Position numbers and translations under genes: made by a program. A stretch of DNA of 64,000 nt, taken from NCBI RefSeq assembly GCF_011761185.1, contig NZ_JAAOYM010000001.1, positions 2,046,001 to 2,110,000 of the forward strand. Direction: 5' to 3'. Origin of the DNA: Saccharomonospora amisosensis (GTDB lineage: Bacteria > Actinomycetota > Actinomycetes > Mycobacteriales > Pseudonocardiaceae). Under the pieces are notes generated by a model, which saw only the letters and a program-made list of their open reading frames with translations, did no database searches and was not told the origin of the DNA. Shown here piece after piece: positions 51,559-63,202 of this stretch; within the stretch, counting starts at the first letter, position 1; each line of letters begins with the position of its first letter.

Positions 51559-52005
51559 ATGACCGAACAGCCCCAGTGGCTTGCCGACCTCCAGCGCCGG
51601 GGCGAGGAGATGGTGCGGCAGTCGCGGCAGGCCCAGGAGGAACTGGCCGAACTGACCGAGACGGCGGCTTCGGCGGACCGGATGGTGACCGTGACGGTCG
51701 GCGCGAACGGCGCGCTGCGGCAACTGACGATCGACGACCGCGCGTTGCGCCGATCAGGCGCCGAACTCGCGGCGTCGATCATGCAGCTGGCGGGCAGGGC
51801 GCAGGCGGCCGCGGCACGCAGAGCCGTGCGAGTGGTTGAGCCCTTCGCCGGCGAGGAGGGTATGGAGTTCCTTCGCAGCCAGTTGCCCCCTGACGACGAG
51901 ATCGACGAGGACGGCGGCGCCGAGCAGGGTCCGGCGGCTCGTGGCCGGGACCGCCGCGACGATGACGACGAACCACCGCAGAGCTTCCTGCGTCCGGCGC
52001 ACTGA
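51559..52005 (+). CDS. YbaB/EbfC-like protein
   Basis: 148 residues. The N-terminal helix is a coiled coil (LADLQRRGEEMVRQSRQAQEELAELTE), followed by a YbaB-type beta sheet (MVTVTVGANGALRQLTID). The C-terminal tail is very acidic (DDEIDEDGG, RRDDDDEPP), unlike the short housekeeping YbaB linked to recR. Such divergent YbaB proteins are common beside WXG100/ESX genes in actinobacteria; function unknown. ACGAGGAGCG is the ribosome binding site. Confidence 0.75.
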   Translation: MTEQPQWLADLQRRGEEMVRQSRQAQEELAELTETAASADRMVTVTVGANGALRQLTIDDRALRRSGAELAASIMQLAGRAQAAAARRAVRVVEPFAGEEGMEFLRSQLPPDDEIDEDGGAEQGPAARGRDRRDDDDEPPQSFLRPAH

Positions 52006-52013
52006 TGACCGGG

Positions 52014-52076
52014 GACTGGGAACCGAAGACTGGGAACCGAAGACTGGGAACCGAAGACTGGGAACCGAAGACTGGG
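52014..52076. repeat. 14-bp tandem repeat (GACTGGGAACCGAA)
   Basis: Four exact copies (52014-52069) plus half a copy, filling the gap between the YbaB-like and EspC-like genes. The array stops 10 bases before the next ATG, so it would be most of that gene's leader. Copy number may vary. Confidence 0.92.
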
Positions 52077-52086
52077 GACTGAGCAC

Positions 52087-52401
52087 ATGACAGGGGATGG
52101 ATTCACGGTCGAGGCCGACGAACTCGACACACACGCCTCCTCGCTGGACGGAATCGCCCAGCGGGTGCAGGCCGAGGGAGAGCGCGGCGGCGGGATCGAC
52201 TTCGGCATCGACGCCTTCGGCATCGTCGGGCAGGCGTTCTCGACGCAGGCACGGCAGGTCTCGAGCGAGGCGGCTGACCAGATCACGGGCTACGCGCAGG
52301 ACATCCGAGACCTCGGGACCGCGGTCAGAGCGGCGGGCAGGGCCTACGTGGAATCGGACAAGGGACACGCGGAGCCGTTCCGTGGCGGCGAGGGAGGCTG
52401 A
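52087..52401 (+). CDS. EspC-like small type VII secretion-type protein
   Basis: 104-residue helical protein. FTVEADELDTHASSLDGIAQRVQ is typical of the ESX-1 EspC/DUF2580 type: a two-helix hairpin of WXG100 size. Such proteins are secreted or pair with a partner encoded next door. The following gene starts two bases later, fitting a co-secreted pair. No WxG motif at the turn; GIVGQAFST occupies it. Confidence 0.72.
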   Translation: MTGDGFTVEADELDTHASSLDGIAQRVQAEGERGGGIDFGIDAFGIVGQAFSTQARQVSSEAADQITGYAQDIRDLGTAVRAAGRAYVESDKGHAEPFRGGEGG

Positions 52402-52403
52402 CG

Positions 52404-53615
52404 ATGGTTGATCTCGACAGCGCGGAGTCCAGGACGAACACCAGCGGCGCGGGCATCATCGACACGGTTCGCTCCACCGGCGCCGCGATCCAGGGCGAGG
52501 ACTGGGGCGAGTTCGCGGCCAGCGCGGGTGTGCTCGCGCTCGACGGACTCGCCATGGTGGTCGATCCGGTCGGCACGCTGCTCGCGGCGGGTGTGGGCTG
52601 GTTGATCGAACACATCGAACCGTTGAAGGACGGGCTCGACAAGCTCGCAGGCGACCCCGCCGCCATCCAGCAGGGCGCGGACACCTGGTCCGACGTGCAG
52701 TCCGAGCTGAAAGCGATCGCCGCCGAGATCCCCGGCATCGTCGAGCGCGACATTCCCAACTGGACCGGCGCCGCCGCCGACAAGTACCGCGCCCGCGCGC
52801 AGGACATGGCCGACGGTGTCGAGGCCCTGGCCGAAAGTGCGGGCAACGCCGCCACCGTTGTCGCCACCGCCGGAACGATGGTCTCCACCTGCCGAGCGAT
52901 CATCAGGGACATCGTCGCCGCCTTCATCGCGGAACTGATCAAAGGCGCGCTGGCCGCGCTGGCCACTTCGGTGGTCAGTTTCGGCGCCACCGTCGCCGGC
53001 TACATCACCTATGCGGTGGGGCGGATCGGTATGAAGGTCGCCGAGATCGCGGCCAAGATCAGCAAGCTGCTCGCCAAACTCGGCAAGGCCGGTGCCCACC
53101 TGGCGAAGGTGCTGGACGACATCGCCGAGGTGGCCGCGAAGATCGGCAGCAAACTCGGCAAGCTCGGCTCCACCGTCGGCAAGGTGGCACCCGGGCCGGG
53201 TACCACGATCTCGGGTGTCGGTGAAGGCTTCGCGAGGGCGGGCTCCCGCCTCGACGACGTCGCATCGTCGGTGGGCAGGGGAGCCGACCGTGTCACCGGC
53301 GTCGCCGACGACATCGGCGACTTCGCGGCACGGACGGGTTCCAGGGCCGGTGACCAGGTCGCGAGCGGGCGCCACCTGATCGACAACGCCGACGATATCG
53401 GTGCGCGGGCGGGTGACTTCGTGCGCAACGGCCCGCTGTCGAACGGCCCGCTGCGCGAGTTCGGGGAGACGGCGGGACTGGTCAACGACGGCTACAAACT
53501 CAACCCGACAGGCATCGCGGCCCGCGGCGTGGCCTACGGCCCCCAGTACGAGGAGCAGAACGACACCGAGGACATCCGGGAAGGCAACACCGACTTCCGG
53601 CACGAGCAACGCTGA
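52404..53615 (+). CDS. long WXG100-like type VII secretion candidate
   Basis: 403 residues. The helical N-terminal part ends in a WxG-like turn, PNWTGAAADKYRARAQ (Trp120-Gly122). A hydrophobic stretch follows (about 172-206, ALAALATSVVSFGATVAGYI), then a Lys/Ala/Leu-rich amphipathic region (KISKLLAKLGKAGAHLAKVL) and an acidic tail ending YEEQNDTEDIREG. No nuclease, NADase or deaminase motif is visible, so it is not an obvious toxin. No immunity gene follows; the next gene is a convergent kinase. Confidence 0.65.
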   Translation: MVDLDSAESRTNTSGAGIIDTVRSTGAAIQGEDWGEFAASAGVLALDGLAMVVDPVGTLLAAGVGWLIEHIEPLKDGLDKLAGDPAAIQQGADTWSDVQSELKAIAAEIPGIVERDIPNWTGAAADKYRARAQDMADGVEALAESAGNAATVVATAGTMVSTCRAIIRDIVAAFIAELIKGALAALATSVVSFGATVAGYITYAVGRIGMKVAEIAAKISKLLAKLGKAGAHLAKVLDDIAEVAAKIGSKLGKLGSTVGKVAPGPGTTISGVGEGFARAGSRLDDVASSVGRGADRVTGVADDIGDFAARTGSRAGDQVASGRHLIDNADDIGARAGDFVRNGPLSNGPLREFGETAGLVNDGYKLNPTGIAARGVAYGPQYEEQNDTEDIREGNTDFRHEQR

Positions 53616-53625
53616 CGCGCGAGCC

Positions 53626-54837
53626 TCAGGGCACGGCCGGGTAGCGCGCGCTGACCCGGAAACCCCCGTCCTCGGTATGGCCGGTCTCGAACGTGCCGCC
53701 GAGCAGCCTCGCGCGCTCCGCCAGCCCGGCGAGCCCGAAGCCGCCACCGGATGGCAGTTCCTCGCCGGGGTGGCTCGGCGCGGCGTTGCGCACCTCGACG
53801 CGCAGCTCGTCCGGCGCGCCGCGAACCGTCACGAACGCGGTCGCGCCGGGCGCGTGCTTGCGCACGTTCGTCAGGCACTCCTGCACCGTGCGGTAGGCGG
53901 CGGCGGACACCTCCGGCGGCAACTGCTCCGGCACCCGCTCCACGGCCAGCCGCACCGGCACATCGGTACCGCTCACCAGAGCCTCGATGTCGCGCAGGTC
54001 GGGCCGAGGTCCGTCGTCCGCGCCGGACCGCAACACCCCGACCAGCGCGCGCAGCTCCTCGAGAGTGTGCGTGCTGAGCTTGCGGATCGTGGCTGCCGTC
54101 GTCTGGACCTCTTCGTTGTTCTCCACCGACGCCAGCGCCCCTGCCTGCATCGCGATCAGCGTGATGTCGTGAGAGACGACGTCGTGCATCTCCCTGGCCA
54201 GCCGGGCCCGCTCCTCGGCACGCACGGCCTGCGCGTGCAACTGACGCTCGCGGTCCCGGCTGCGGGCCAGCTCGGCGAGTCGGGCCGACAGTTCCGTCCG
54301 CGCGCCGATGAGCAGCCCGATCGCGATGGGCATCCCGGCGACGATGATGCCGTAGATGCTGTCCAGGATGTGTTCACGCCAGCCCAGTTCAAAGAAGTCG
54401 GGCAGCGGCCACAGCACGAATCGGCACAGCCACACCAGACCCGCGCCGAGGAAGACCTGCCAGTGTGACTGCTTCTTCGCGGCGAGCGAGCCGAGCGCGA
54501 TCATGGCCGCGAGCTGGGCCCAGCCCGCGAGGAAACCCGGCACGGTAGCCAGCACCACGGTGAACGGCAGCCACCGTCTGGCCACCAGGGCGACACAGCT
54601 GGCCGCGGAAAGGTACACCGAGTACGGCTCGGCCTGCTCCGGGATCACGAGCCACACGTCCAGCACCGCGATCAGGATGGCGAGCGCGTCCACGGCCAGT
54701 CCGCGCACGGCGGGCTTGCGCCGGAGTGCGGTTTCTCGGGGCGCGGCGGTTGCGGTGGGCCGCCGCGATCGGTCTCGCGCCATCGGGTCGGGGTCGCCGA
54801 CCGACACCTCAGGGATGGAGATGCCCTCCGTGGTCAT
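53626..54837 (-). CDS. NarL-family sensor histidine kinase, orphan
   Basis: 403 residues. Four to five membrane helices (about 47-180) replace a sensor domain; then a HisKA_3 dimerisation domain with phospho-acceptor His218 in LAREMHDVVSHDI, the N box QECLTNVRKHAPG and the G box GGGFGLAGLAERARLLGG. No response regulator gene lies on either side: the WXG-like gene is convergent and pgl follows upstream after 124 bases. Stimulus and partner unknown. Confidence 0.9.
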   Translation of the reverse strand: MTTEGISIPEVSVGDPDPMARDRSRRPTATAAPRETALRRKPAVRGLAVDALAILIAVLDVWLVIPEQAEPYSVYLSAASCVALVARRWLPFTVVLATVPGFLAGWAQLAAMIALGSLAAKKQSHWQVFLGAGLVWLCRFVLWPLPDFFELGWREHILDSIYGIIVAGMPIAIGLLIGARTELSARLAELARSRDRERQLHAQAVRAEERARLAREMHDVVSHDITLIAMQAGALASVENNEEVQTTAATIRKLSTHTLEELRALVGVLRSGADDGPRPDLRDIEALVSGTDVPVRLAVERVPEQLPPEVSAAAYRTVQECLTNVRKHAPGATAFVTVRGAPDELRVEVRNAAPSHPGEELPSGGGFGLAGLAERARLLGGTFETGHTEDGGFRVSARYPAVP

Positions 54838-54961
54838 CGCTTCGACCTCTCGTCTCGTGGACTCGACCTGAGAGAGGTTTCAGCGACCACGGTGCGCCGC
54901 GCAAGACCGAAATGTGTGCGGATGCAACGAAACGCACCGCGCTAGGCCAGACGTCGCAACG

Positions 54962-55738
54962 CTACTGGCTGGCCGATCCGGTCAGGCTTCCCAGTTTGCC
55001 AGCCGCGGCCCTGTCGAGTAGCCACAGCGTCCGGGAACGGCCCTTCGCACCCGCGGCCGGGAGCCGGACCTCGCTCGCGCCCGCGAGCGCGAGAGCGACC
55101 GCGTCGGCCTTGGCCTCGCCCGTGGTCACCAGCCACACCTCAGCGGCGGCGCGGATGGCTGGGAAGGTGAGTGAGATCCTGGTGGGCGGCGGTTTCGGCG
55201 AGTCGCGCACGGCGACGACACGGCGCCGGTCCTCGCTCGCGGCCTGCGAGGCCGGGAAGATCGACGCGACGTGCCCCTCACCGCCGATGCCGAGCAGCAG
55301 TACGTCGAACGTGGGGACGTCGCCGCCGTCCTGCCCCGCGTTCGCCGCGAGAATCCCCGCGTAGGCGGCCGAAGCCGCGTCCGGGTCGTCACCGAACTCG
55401 CCGTCGGAGGGCGCCATCGGATGCACCCGCGCCGGATCGACACCGACGTGGTCGAGCAGCGCCTCGCGAGCCTGCTTCTCGTTGCGCTCATCGTCGTCGG
55501 CTGGCACGAACCGCTCATCTCCCCAGTAGACGTCGAGCCGGGACCAGTCGATCGCGTCCCTCGCGGGGCTTCGGCGCAACTGTTCCAGTATCGCGATCCC
55601 GGTGCCGCCCCCGGTGAGCACCACCGACGCCGAACCCCTTGCCGCCTGCGCGTCGGCCAGCCGGGTAACCAGCCGTGCCGCGCACGCCGCGGCGAGGATG
55701 TCCGCGTCGTCGTGGACGATGACCTCGTTCGCGCTCAT
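54962..55738 (-). CDS. pgl: 6-phosphogluconolactonase
   Basis: Hydrolyses 6-phosphogluconolactone in the oxidative pentose phosphate pathway; 258 residues. VVLTGGGTGIAILEQL, DVYWGDERFVPADDDERNEKQA and LLLGIGGEGHVASIFP are the family signatures. Also called devB. Last gene of the operon, overlapping opcA by four bases. A 7-bp inverted repeat ACCTCTC/GAGAGGT (54845-54878) lies beyond its stop. Confidence 0.96.
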   Translation of the reverse strand: MSANEVIVHDDADILAAACAARLVTRLADAQAARGSASVVLTGGGTGIAILEQLRRSPARDAIDWSRLDVYWGDERFVPADDDERNEKQAREALLDHVGVDPARVHPMAPSDGEFGDDPDAASAAYAGILAANAGQDGGDVPTFDVLLLGIGGEGHVASIFPASQAASEDRRRVVAVRDSPKPPPTRISLTFPAIRAAAEVWLVTTGEAKADAVALALAGASEVRLPAAGAKGRSRTLWLLDRAAAGKLGSLTGSASQ

Positions 55739-56709
55739 ACCTTCGCCTTCCGCCCTGCCCGGCCGGTGCTCGACACAGCAGGCTTGCGGCCGTGCGCCGA
55801 CAACTTGGCCAGTCCGCGCAGCGCCGCCTCGTAGACCTCGTCCGGGTCCAGCCTGCGTAGCTCCTCGATCAGGCATTCCCTGGTGTCGCGGCGCTGTAAC
55901 GCGATGCGGCGCGGGGGCTGGAACGGCTGGGAGAGCGTGCCCGTCTTTCCGTCGGGACGGTGCAGCTCGACGGGGCCGGACCGCCGGTCGAGCCTCACCG
56001 ACACGATGCCCTGCGCCGTGGTGCTCTTGACACGGGTGACCGGCACGTTCAGGTACTCGGCCAACCATCCCGCGAGCAGCTCGGTCGACGGCGAGTCGCC
56101 CTCACCGGTGACGGTCGCGCCGGTGATGCGCTCGAACGGCGGCAGGTCCAAAGCGGACACCAGTTGCGCGCGCCAGTTCGTGAGCCGCGTCCACGCCAGG
56201 TCCGTATCACCGTCCTGATAGGACTTCGCTCTGGTGCGCAGGCTGCGGATCGGGTTCTTCTCCGCCGCGGAGTCGGTGATCCGTCGCTGCGCGAGCTGGC
56301 CGATCGGGTCGGTTGCCGGTGCCTTCGGGCCCGCGAACGGCCACCACGCCACGATCGGTGCGTCCGGCAGCAGCAACGGCACCACCGCGCTGCGTGCCTG
56401 GCCGACCAGCGGACCGTACAGTCGCAGCACGACGACCTCGCTGGCCCCGGCGTCGCCGCCGACCCGGATCTGGCCGTCGATCCGCGGCGCCGCCGTGCGG
56501 GCACCCCTCGCCACGACGATCACCCGGGACGGGTGTTCCCTGCTCGCCTCGTTGGCGGCATCGATGGCATCCTCGAGCAGGTCGTCGTCCTCGGCGACGA
56601 TCACCAATGTCAGCACCCGGCCGAGTGCCACCGCACCACCGCGTTCACGGAGCTCGACCAGCTTCTTGTTCAGCTGCGAAGTCGTTGTGGATGGCAGGTC
56701 AATGATCAC
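55735..56709 (-). CDS. opcA: glucose-6-phosphate dehydrogenase assembly protein OpcA
   Basis: 324 residues. Found in actinobacteria and cyanobacteria next to zwf and needed for full G6PDH activity; binds Zwf and responds to redox state in some species. IIDLPSTTTSQLNKKLVELRE at the start, and PIVAWWPFAGP in the core. GTG 56709 overlaps the zwf stop by four bases. Confidence 0.94.
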   Translation of the reverse strand: MIIDLPSTTTSQLNKKLVELRERGGAVALGRVLTLVIVAEDDDLLEDAIDAANEASREHPSRVIVVARGARTAAPRIDGQIRVGGDAGASEVVVLRLYGPLVGQARSAVVPLLLPDAPIVAWWPFAGPKAPATDPIGQLAQRRITDSAAEKNPIRSLRTRAKSYQDGDTDLAWTRLTNWRAQLVSALDLPPFERITGATVTGEGDSPSTELLAGWLAEYLNVPVTRVKSTTAQGIVSVRLDRRSGPVELHRPDGKTGTLSQPFQPPRRIALQRRDTRECLIEELRRLDPDEVYEAALRGLAKLSAHGRKPAVSSTGRAGRKAKV

Positions 56710-58235
56710 GGCCGCCTCCAGTGCCTGCCGCTGCGACCAAGCAGTGCCTCCGCCGACGGCGGACCCCACGAGCCCGGCTCGTACGGCTCCGGGGTGCCCT
56801 GTTTGGCCCAGTGCTCCAGGATCGGGTCGAGTATCCGCCAGGACAGCTCAACCTCTTCGTTGGCGGGAAACAGCGATGGCTCGCCCAGCAGCACGTCGAG
56901 GATCAGCCGCTCGTAGGCCTCAGGAGAGGTCTCGGTGAAGGCATGTCCGTACCCGAAGTCCATGGTGACGTCGCGGACCTCCATCGTCGTCCCCGGCACC
57001 TTCGAGCCGAACCGCATCGTCACACCCTCGTCCGGCTGCACCCGGATCACCAGCGCGTTCTGGCCCAGCTCCTCGGTCGAGGTCGTGTCGAACGGCAGGT
57101 GCGGCGCGCGCTTGAACATCACGGCCACCTCGGTGACCCTGCGCCCGAGTCGCTTACCGGTGCGCACGTAGAACGGCACTCCGGCCCAGCGGCGGTTGCG
57201 GACCTCCAGCGTCACCGCCGCGTACGTCTCGGTGGTGGAGTCCTTGGAGAATCCCGGCTCCTGCAGCAGCCCCGGCACCTTCTTGCCACCCTGCCAGCCA
57301 CCCGCGTACTGGCCGCGCGCTGTTGTCTCGTCGAGCGGCCCCACCGGCTTGGTGGCGCCGAGCACCTTGACCTTCTCGGTCCGCAGCGCCCTCGGCTCGA
57401 ACGAAACCGGCTCCTCCATGGCGGTGAGCGCGAGCAACTGCAACAGGTGGTTCTGGATGACGTCGCGAGCCGCCCCGATTCCCTCGTAGTAGCCCGCGCG
57501 ACCGCCGAGGCCGATGTCCTCGGCCATCGTGATCTGTACGTGGTCGACGAAGTTGGAGTTCCAGATCGGCTCGAACAGCTGGTTGGCGAAGCGCAGCGCC
57601 AAGATGTTCTGCACCGTCTCCTTGCCGAGGTAGTGGTCGATGCGAAACACCGACTCCTCGGGAAACACCTCGTTGACTATCGCGTTGAGTTCCTTGGCGC
57701 TGGCCAGATCGTGGCCGAACGGCTTCTCGATGACCACCCTGCGCCACACGTCCGCGCTGGACTGGGCGAGGCCGCACCGGGCCAGTTGCTTTGTCACCAC
57801 CGGAAACGCCCACGGCGGGATCGAAAGGTAGAACGCCGTGTTGCCACCGGTACCGCGCTCGTCGGACAGCTCCTGCACCGTTCGGGCGAGCCGGTCGAAG
57901 GCATCGTCGTCGTCGAATGAACCCTGGACGAACCGGATGCCCTCCGCCAGCCGGTTCCACACCGACTCCCGGAACGGGGTGCGGGCGTACTCGGCGACGG
58001 CGTCGTGCACCTGCTGCCCGAAGTCCTGGTCGGCCCAGTCGCGGCGAGCGAAACCGATCAGTGAGAACCCGGCGGGCAGCAGGCCCCGGTGCGCGAGGTC
58101 GTAGATCGCGGGCATCAGCTTCTTGCGGGAGAGGTCGCCGGTGACGCCGAAGATCACCAGGCTGGACGGCCCGGCGATCCTCGGCAGCCGCTTGTCCCTC
58201 GGGTCGCGAAGCGGGTTGGTCGTACCCTGCGTCAT
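56706..58235 (-). CDS. zwf: glucose-6-phosphate 1-dehydrogenase
   Basis: NADP-linked entry to the pentose phosphate pathway; 509 residues. VIFGVTGDLSRKKLMPAIYDL binds the coenzyme; RIDHYLGKETVQN holds the substrate Lys and His. The chain is normal length. ATG 58235 overlaps the pgi stop by four bases; the frame remains open upstream but without homology. Confidence 0.97.
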   Translation of the reverse strand: MTQGTTNPLRDPRDKRLPRIAGPSSLVIFGVTGDLSRKKLMPAIYDLAHRGLLPAGFSLIGFARRDWADQDFGQQVHDAVAEYARTPFRESVWNRLAEGIRFVQGSFDDDDAFDRLARTVQELSDERGTGGNTAFYLSIPPWAFPVVTKQLARCGLAQSSADVWRRVVIEKPFGHDLASAKELNAIVNEVFPEESVFRIDHYLGKETVQNILALRFANQLFEPIWNSNFVDHVQITMAEDIGLGGRAGYYEGIGAARDVIQNHLLQLLALTAMEEPVSFEPRALRTEKVKVLGATKPVGPLDETTARGQYAGGWQGGKKVPGLLQEPGFSKDSTTETYAAVTLEVRNRRWAGVPFYVRTGKRLGRRVTEVAVMFKRAPHLPFDTTSTEELGQNALVIRVQPDEGVTMRFGSKVPGTTMEVRDVTMDFGYGHAFTETSPEAYERLILDVLLGEPSLFPANEEVELSWRILDPILEHWAKQGTPEPYEPGSWGPPSAEALLGRSGRHWRRP

Positions 58236-59857
58236 CCCCTCAGCTCCTGCACAGCCCGGACCACCTCGGCCAGCCCCGCCGCTCGATCGGTGAGGTGCAG
58301 CCGCAGCACCGGCCTGCCGGTCTCCGCCAGCACCTGGCCGTCCCCGATGGCCTGCGCGAGTTGCAGCGTACCGAGGCTGTACGGCCGGTCCGGCACGTCG
58401 ACGTCTTCCTCCACGTTCCCGGTGAGCTGCAGGAACACCCCGTTGGGGTGGCCGCCCTTGTGGTACTGACCCGTGGAGTGCAGGAAGCGCGGCCCCCAAC
58501 CGAAGGTGACCTGCGATCCGGTACGCCTTGCCAGCTCCGTGCGCAGCACCGCGGCGGACGCGTCGGTGATGCGGTCCAGATAGGCCTGCACCGACACGTA
58601 ACCACGGCCGGCCGCGGCCGCGGCGTCCACGAACTTCCGCAGCACGTCGGCGAGCCCGCCCTCGGCGGGGCTGCCCTCGGGCGCGTACACCTCCACGGGA
58701 CCGACGACCTTCGTCGGTTCTCCCGTGGCGGCCAGCGCATCCGGGTGGTCCAGCAGTGCGCGGGCTGCCCGCTTCGCGGCCTCCACGTCGGGCTGGTCGA
58801 ACGGGTTGATGCCAAGCAGCCTGCCCGCCGCCGCCACGGCGTGCTCCCACAGCAACAGTTGCGCACCGAGCGACCCCGACACGGCGATCGCGGCACCGGT
58901 CACGGCGTCTCCGACCGCGACCGCGGTGGCGTCACCCCCGGCGTCGGCGAAGCCGGGGGCGTCCGGGCCCTCCGCCACGACCGGCAGCAGCCCGGTGCCC
59001 TGCTTGCCGGTGGACTCGGCGATGAGTTGCTCGGCCCAGTCACCGAAGCCCACGATGCCGGAGCCGCTGTCGGCGAGCACCACCTTCTCGGCGCCGCCCG
59101 CGTGCGCGGCGCCGAGCGCGGCGGCCAACCGCAGCGCGGGGTTCTCGGCCGAGTCGGCGCCGAGCGCGGGGGCCACACCGGCCGCCTGGTCCAGCAGCCG
59201 TGCCACGTCGGCCCCCGCCAGCCCGGCGGGCACAAGCCCGAACGCGGTGAGCGCGGAGTAGCGGCCCCCCACGTTGGGATCGGCGAGGAACACCTTGCGG
59301 TATCCCTGTGCCCGCGCCAGCTCGGCCAGCGGCGAACCCGGATCGGTCACCACCACGAACCTGCTCGCCGCGTCGATGCCAGCGTCGGCGAACGCCTTCT
59401 CGAAGATCCGCCGGTGGCTGTCCGTCTCGACCGTGGTGCCGGATTTCGACGACACCACCACCACCGTGCGCTCCAGGTCACCGGCGAGTGCGTCGGCGAC
59501 CTGTCCAGGATCGGTGGTGTCGAGCACCGTCAGCGAGACACCCTCGGTGTTGGTGATCACTTCCGGTGCCAGCGACGAGCCGCCCATGCCCGCGAGCACC
59601 ACGCGGTCGATGCCATCGGACCGCAATCGCGCACGCAGTGTCTCGATCTCACCGATCAGTGGGCGCGACGTCTTGTGCAGCGTCGTCCACGACAGCCGGA
59701 TCGCGGCCTCCGGTTCCGCGTCGGCGCCCCACAGTGTCGCGTCGCCCGCCGTGAGCCTGCTCGCCACCCGGTCGTCGACCAGCGACTCCAGCAGCGGGAC
59801 GGCCGCGGACCACAACCCGGCGTCGCAGACCGTCACTGCCGTGTGCTCCGTGGCCAT
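58232..59857 (-). CDS. pgi: glucose-6-phosphate isomerase, actinobacterial operon type
   Basis: 541 residues with two SIS domains. LAGMGGSSLAPEVI and SSKSGTTVETDSHRRIF are the sugar-phosphate motifs. It is divergent from the E. coli enzyme and lacks its long C-terminal hook, like other isomerases found between tal and zwf in actinobacteria. Its place feeds glucose 6-phosphate to or from Zwf. Confidence 0.9.
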   Translation of the reverse strand: MATEHTAVTVCDAGLWSAAVPLLESLVDDRVASRLTAGDATLWGADAEPEAAIRLSWTTLHKTSRPLIGEIETLRARLRSDGIDRVVLAGMGGSSLAPEVITNTEGVSLTVLDTTDPGQVADALAGDLERTVVVVSSKSGTTVETDSHRRIFEKAFADAGIDAASRFVVVTDPGSPLAELARAQGYRKVFLADPNVGGRYSALTAFGLVPAGLAGADVARLLDQAAGVAPALGADSAENPALRLAAALGAAHAGGAEKVVLADSGSGIVGFGDWAEQLIAESTGKQGTGLLPVVAEGPDAPGFADAGGDATAVAVGDAVTGAAIAVSGSLGAQLLLWEHAVAAAGRLLGINPFDQPDVEAAKRAARALLDHPDALAATGEPTKVVGPVEVYAPEGSPAEGGLADVLRKFVDAAAAAGRGYVSVQAYLDRITDASAAVLRTELARRTGSQVTFGWGPRFLHSTGQYHKGGHPNGVFLQLTGNVEEDVDVPDRPYSLGTLQLAQAIGDGQVLAETGRPVLRLHLTDRAAGLAEVVRAVQELRG

Positions 59858-59863
59858 CCGCCC

Positions 59864-60979
59864 TCAGCCTTTCGCCTTGCCGAGCTGGTCGCCCACGGTG
59901 TCCAGCAACTCGGTCCAGGACTTGTCGAACTTCTCCACGCCCTCGTCCTCCAGGGTGGTGAACACGTCGCTGATGTCGATGCCCACGGCGGCCAGCCGGT
60001 CGAACACCTGCTGGGCCCGCGCCGCGGTGCCGCTGACCTTGTCGCCCTCGATCCGGGCATGGTCGGCCGCCGCCTCCAGCGTCTTCTCCGGCATCGTGTT
60101 GACGACGCCAGCCACCACCAGCTCGTCGACGTAGCGGGTGTCGGAGTAGTCGGGGTTCTTCACCCCCGTGGACGCCCACAGCGGTCGCTGCGGGTTGGCT
60201 CCGGCTTCCCGCAGCGCCTGCCAGCGCGGCGACGCGAACAGTTCCTCGTAGGTGGCGTAGGCCAGCCGGGCGTTGGCGATCGCGGCCTCACCACGCAGCG
60301 CCAGCGCCTCGTCCGTGCCGATTGCCTCGAGCCGGTGGTCCACCTCGGTGTCCACTCGGGACACGAAGAACGAGGCGACCGACTGGATCGACCTGAGGTC
60401 GTGACCGTTGGCCCTGGCCTGTTCCAGGCCCGAGAAGAAGGCGTCGATCACCGCGCGGTAGCGCTCTACGGAGAAGATCAGCGTGACGTTGACACTGATG
60501 CCTTCGGCGAGCGTCCTGGTGATGGCGGGCAGCCCCTGCTCGGTCGCCGGGATCTTGACGAAGATGTTGGGCCGGTCCACCGCCTTCCACAGGTCGGCGG
60601 CCTCGGCCACGGTCTTGTCGGTGTCCCATGCCAGGCCGGGGTCCACCTCGATGGACACCCGGCCGTCCTTGCCGCCCGTGCCGGTGTAGACGTCGCGCAG
60701 CAGGTCGGCCGCGTTGCGAACGTCGGTGGTGGTGAGTTCGCGCGCCGCCTCGTGCACGTCGGCGCCGCGCTGGGCCAGCGCGCGCACCTGCTCGTCGTAG
60801 GACTCGCCGCGCGAGAGGGCGTTGGCGAAGATGGTGGGGTTCGTCGTCACACCCACCACGTGCCGTTCCCTGACCAGCTCGGCCAGGTTGCCCGACTCCA
60901 GTCGCTGCCTCGACAGGTCGTCGAGCCAGATCGACACCCCTGCCCGTGAGAGCTGGGCCAGCCTGTCGGTGTTGCCCAT
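59864..60979 (-). CDS. tal: transaldolase
   Basis: 371 residues from ATG 60979. [13 protein letters not shown], the Schiff-base Lys in [12 protein letters not shown] and [12 protein letters not shown] are conserved. An ATG nine bases upstream (60988) is in frame but abuts the GAGGGG ribosome binding site, so 60979 is more likely. Six bases precede pgi. Confidence 0.96.
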   Translation of the reverse strand: MGNTDRLAQLSRAGVSIWLDDLSRQRLESGNLAELVRERHVVGVTTNPTIFANALSRGESYDEQVRALAQRGADVHEAARELTTTDVRNAADLLRDVYTGTGGKDGRVSIEVDPGLAWDTDKTVAEAADLWKAVDRPNIFVKIPATEQGLPAITRTLAEGISVNVTLIFSVERYRAVIDAFFSGLEQARANGHDLRSIQSVASFFVSRVDTEVDHRLEAIGTDEALALRGEAAIANARLAYATYEELFASPRWQALREAGANPQRPLWASTGVKNPDYSDTRYVDELVVAGVVNTMPEKTLEAAADHARIEGDKVSGTAARAQQVFDRLAAVGIDISDVFTTLEDEGVEKFDKSWTELLDTVGDQLGKAKG

Positions 60980-61021
60980 CGCGTTCATCCCCTCATACGT
61001 CGGTGTAGTCGTCGGCGGCTG

Positions 61022-63118
<2,097 letters not shown>

Positions 63119-63202
63119 TGACCTCGGCTCCTGACTCTTACGAGTGATCGCTGTACCCGGCTACCCGCATGTCCTGCTTGCCACCCGATCTTAATCGATC
63201 CC

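Noticed and set aside
52014-52076. Could the 14-bp direct repeats be a CRISPR array?
   Set aside because: The copies are head-to-tail without spacers, far shorter than CRISPR repeats, and no cas genes are present.
49809-52286. 825-codon minus-strand open frame across secG, rbpA and the YbaB-like gene
   Set aside because: Shadow frame; rbpA and secG are unmistakable on the plus strand, and the frame reads the 14-bp repeats as low-complexity sequence.
52404-53615. Polymorphic toxin with an effector domain at the C-terminus
   Set aside because: The last 150 residues show no known toxin motif and no immunity-like gene follows.
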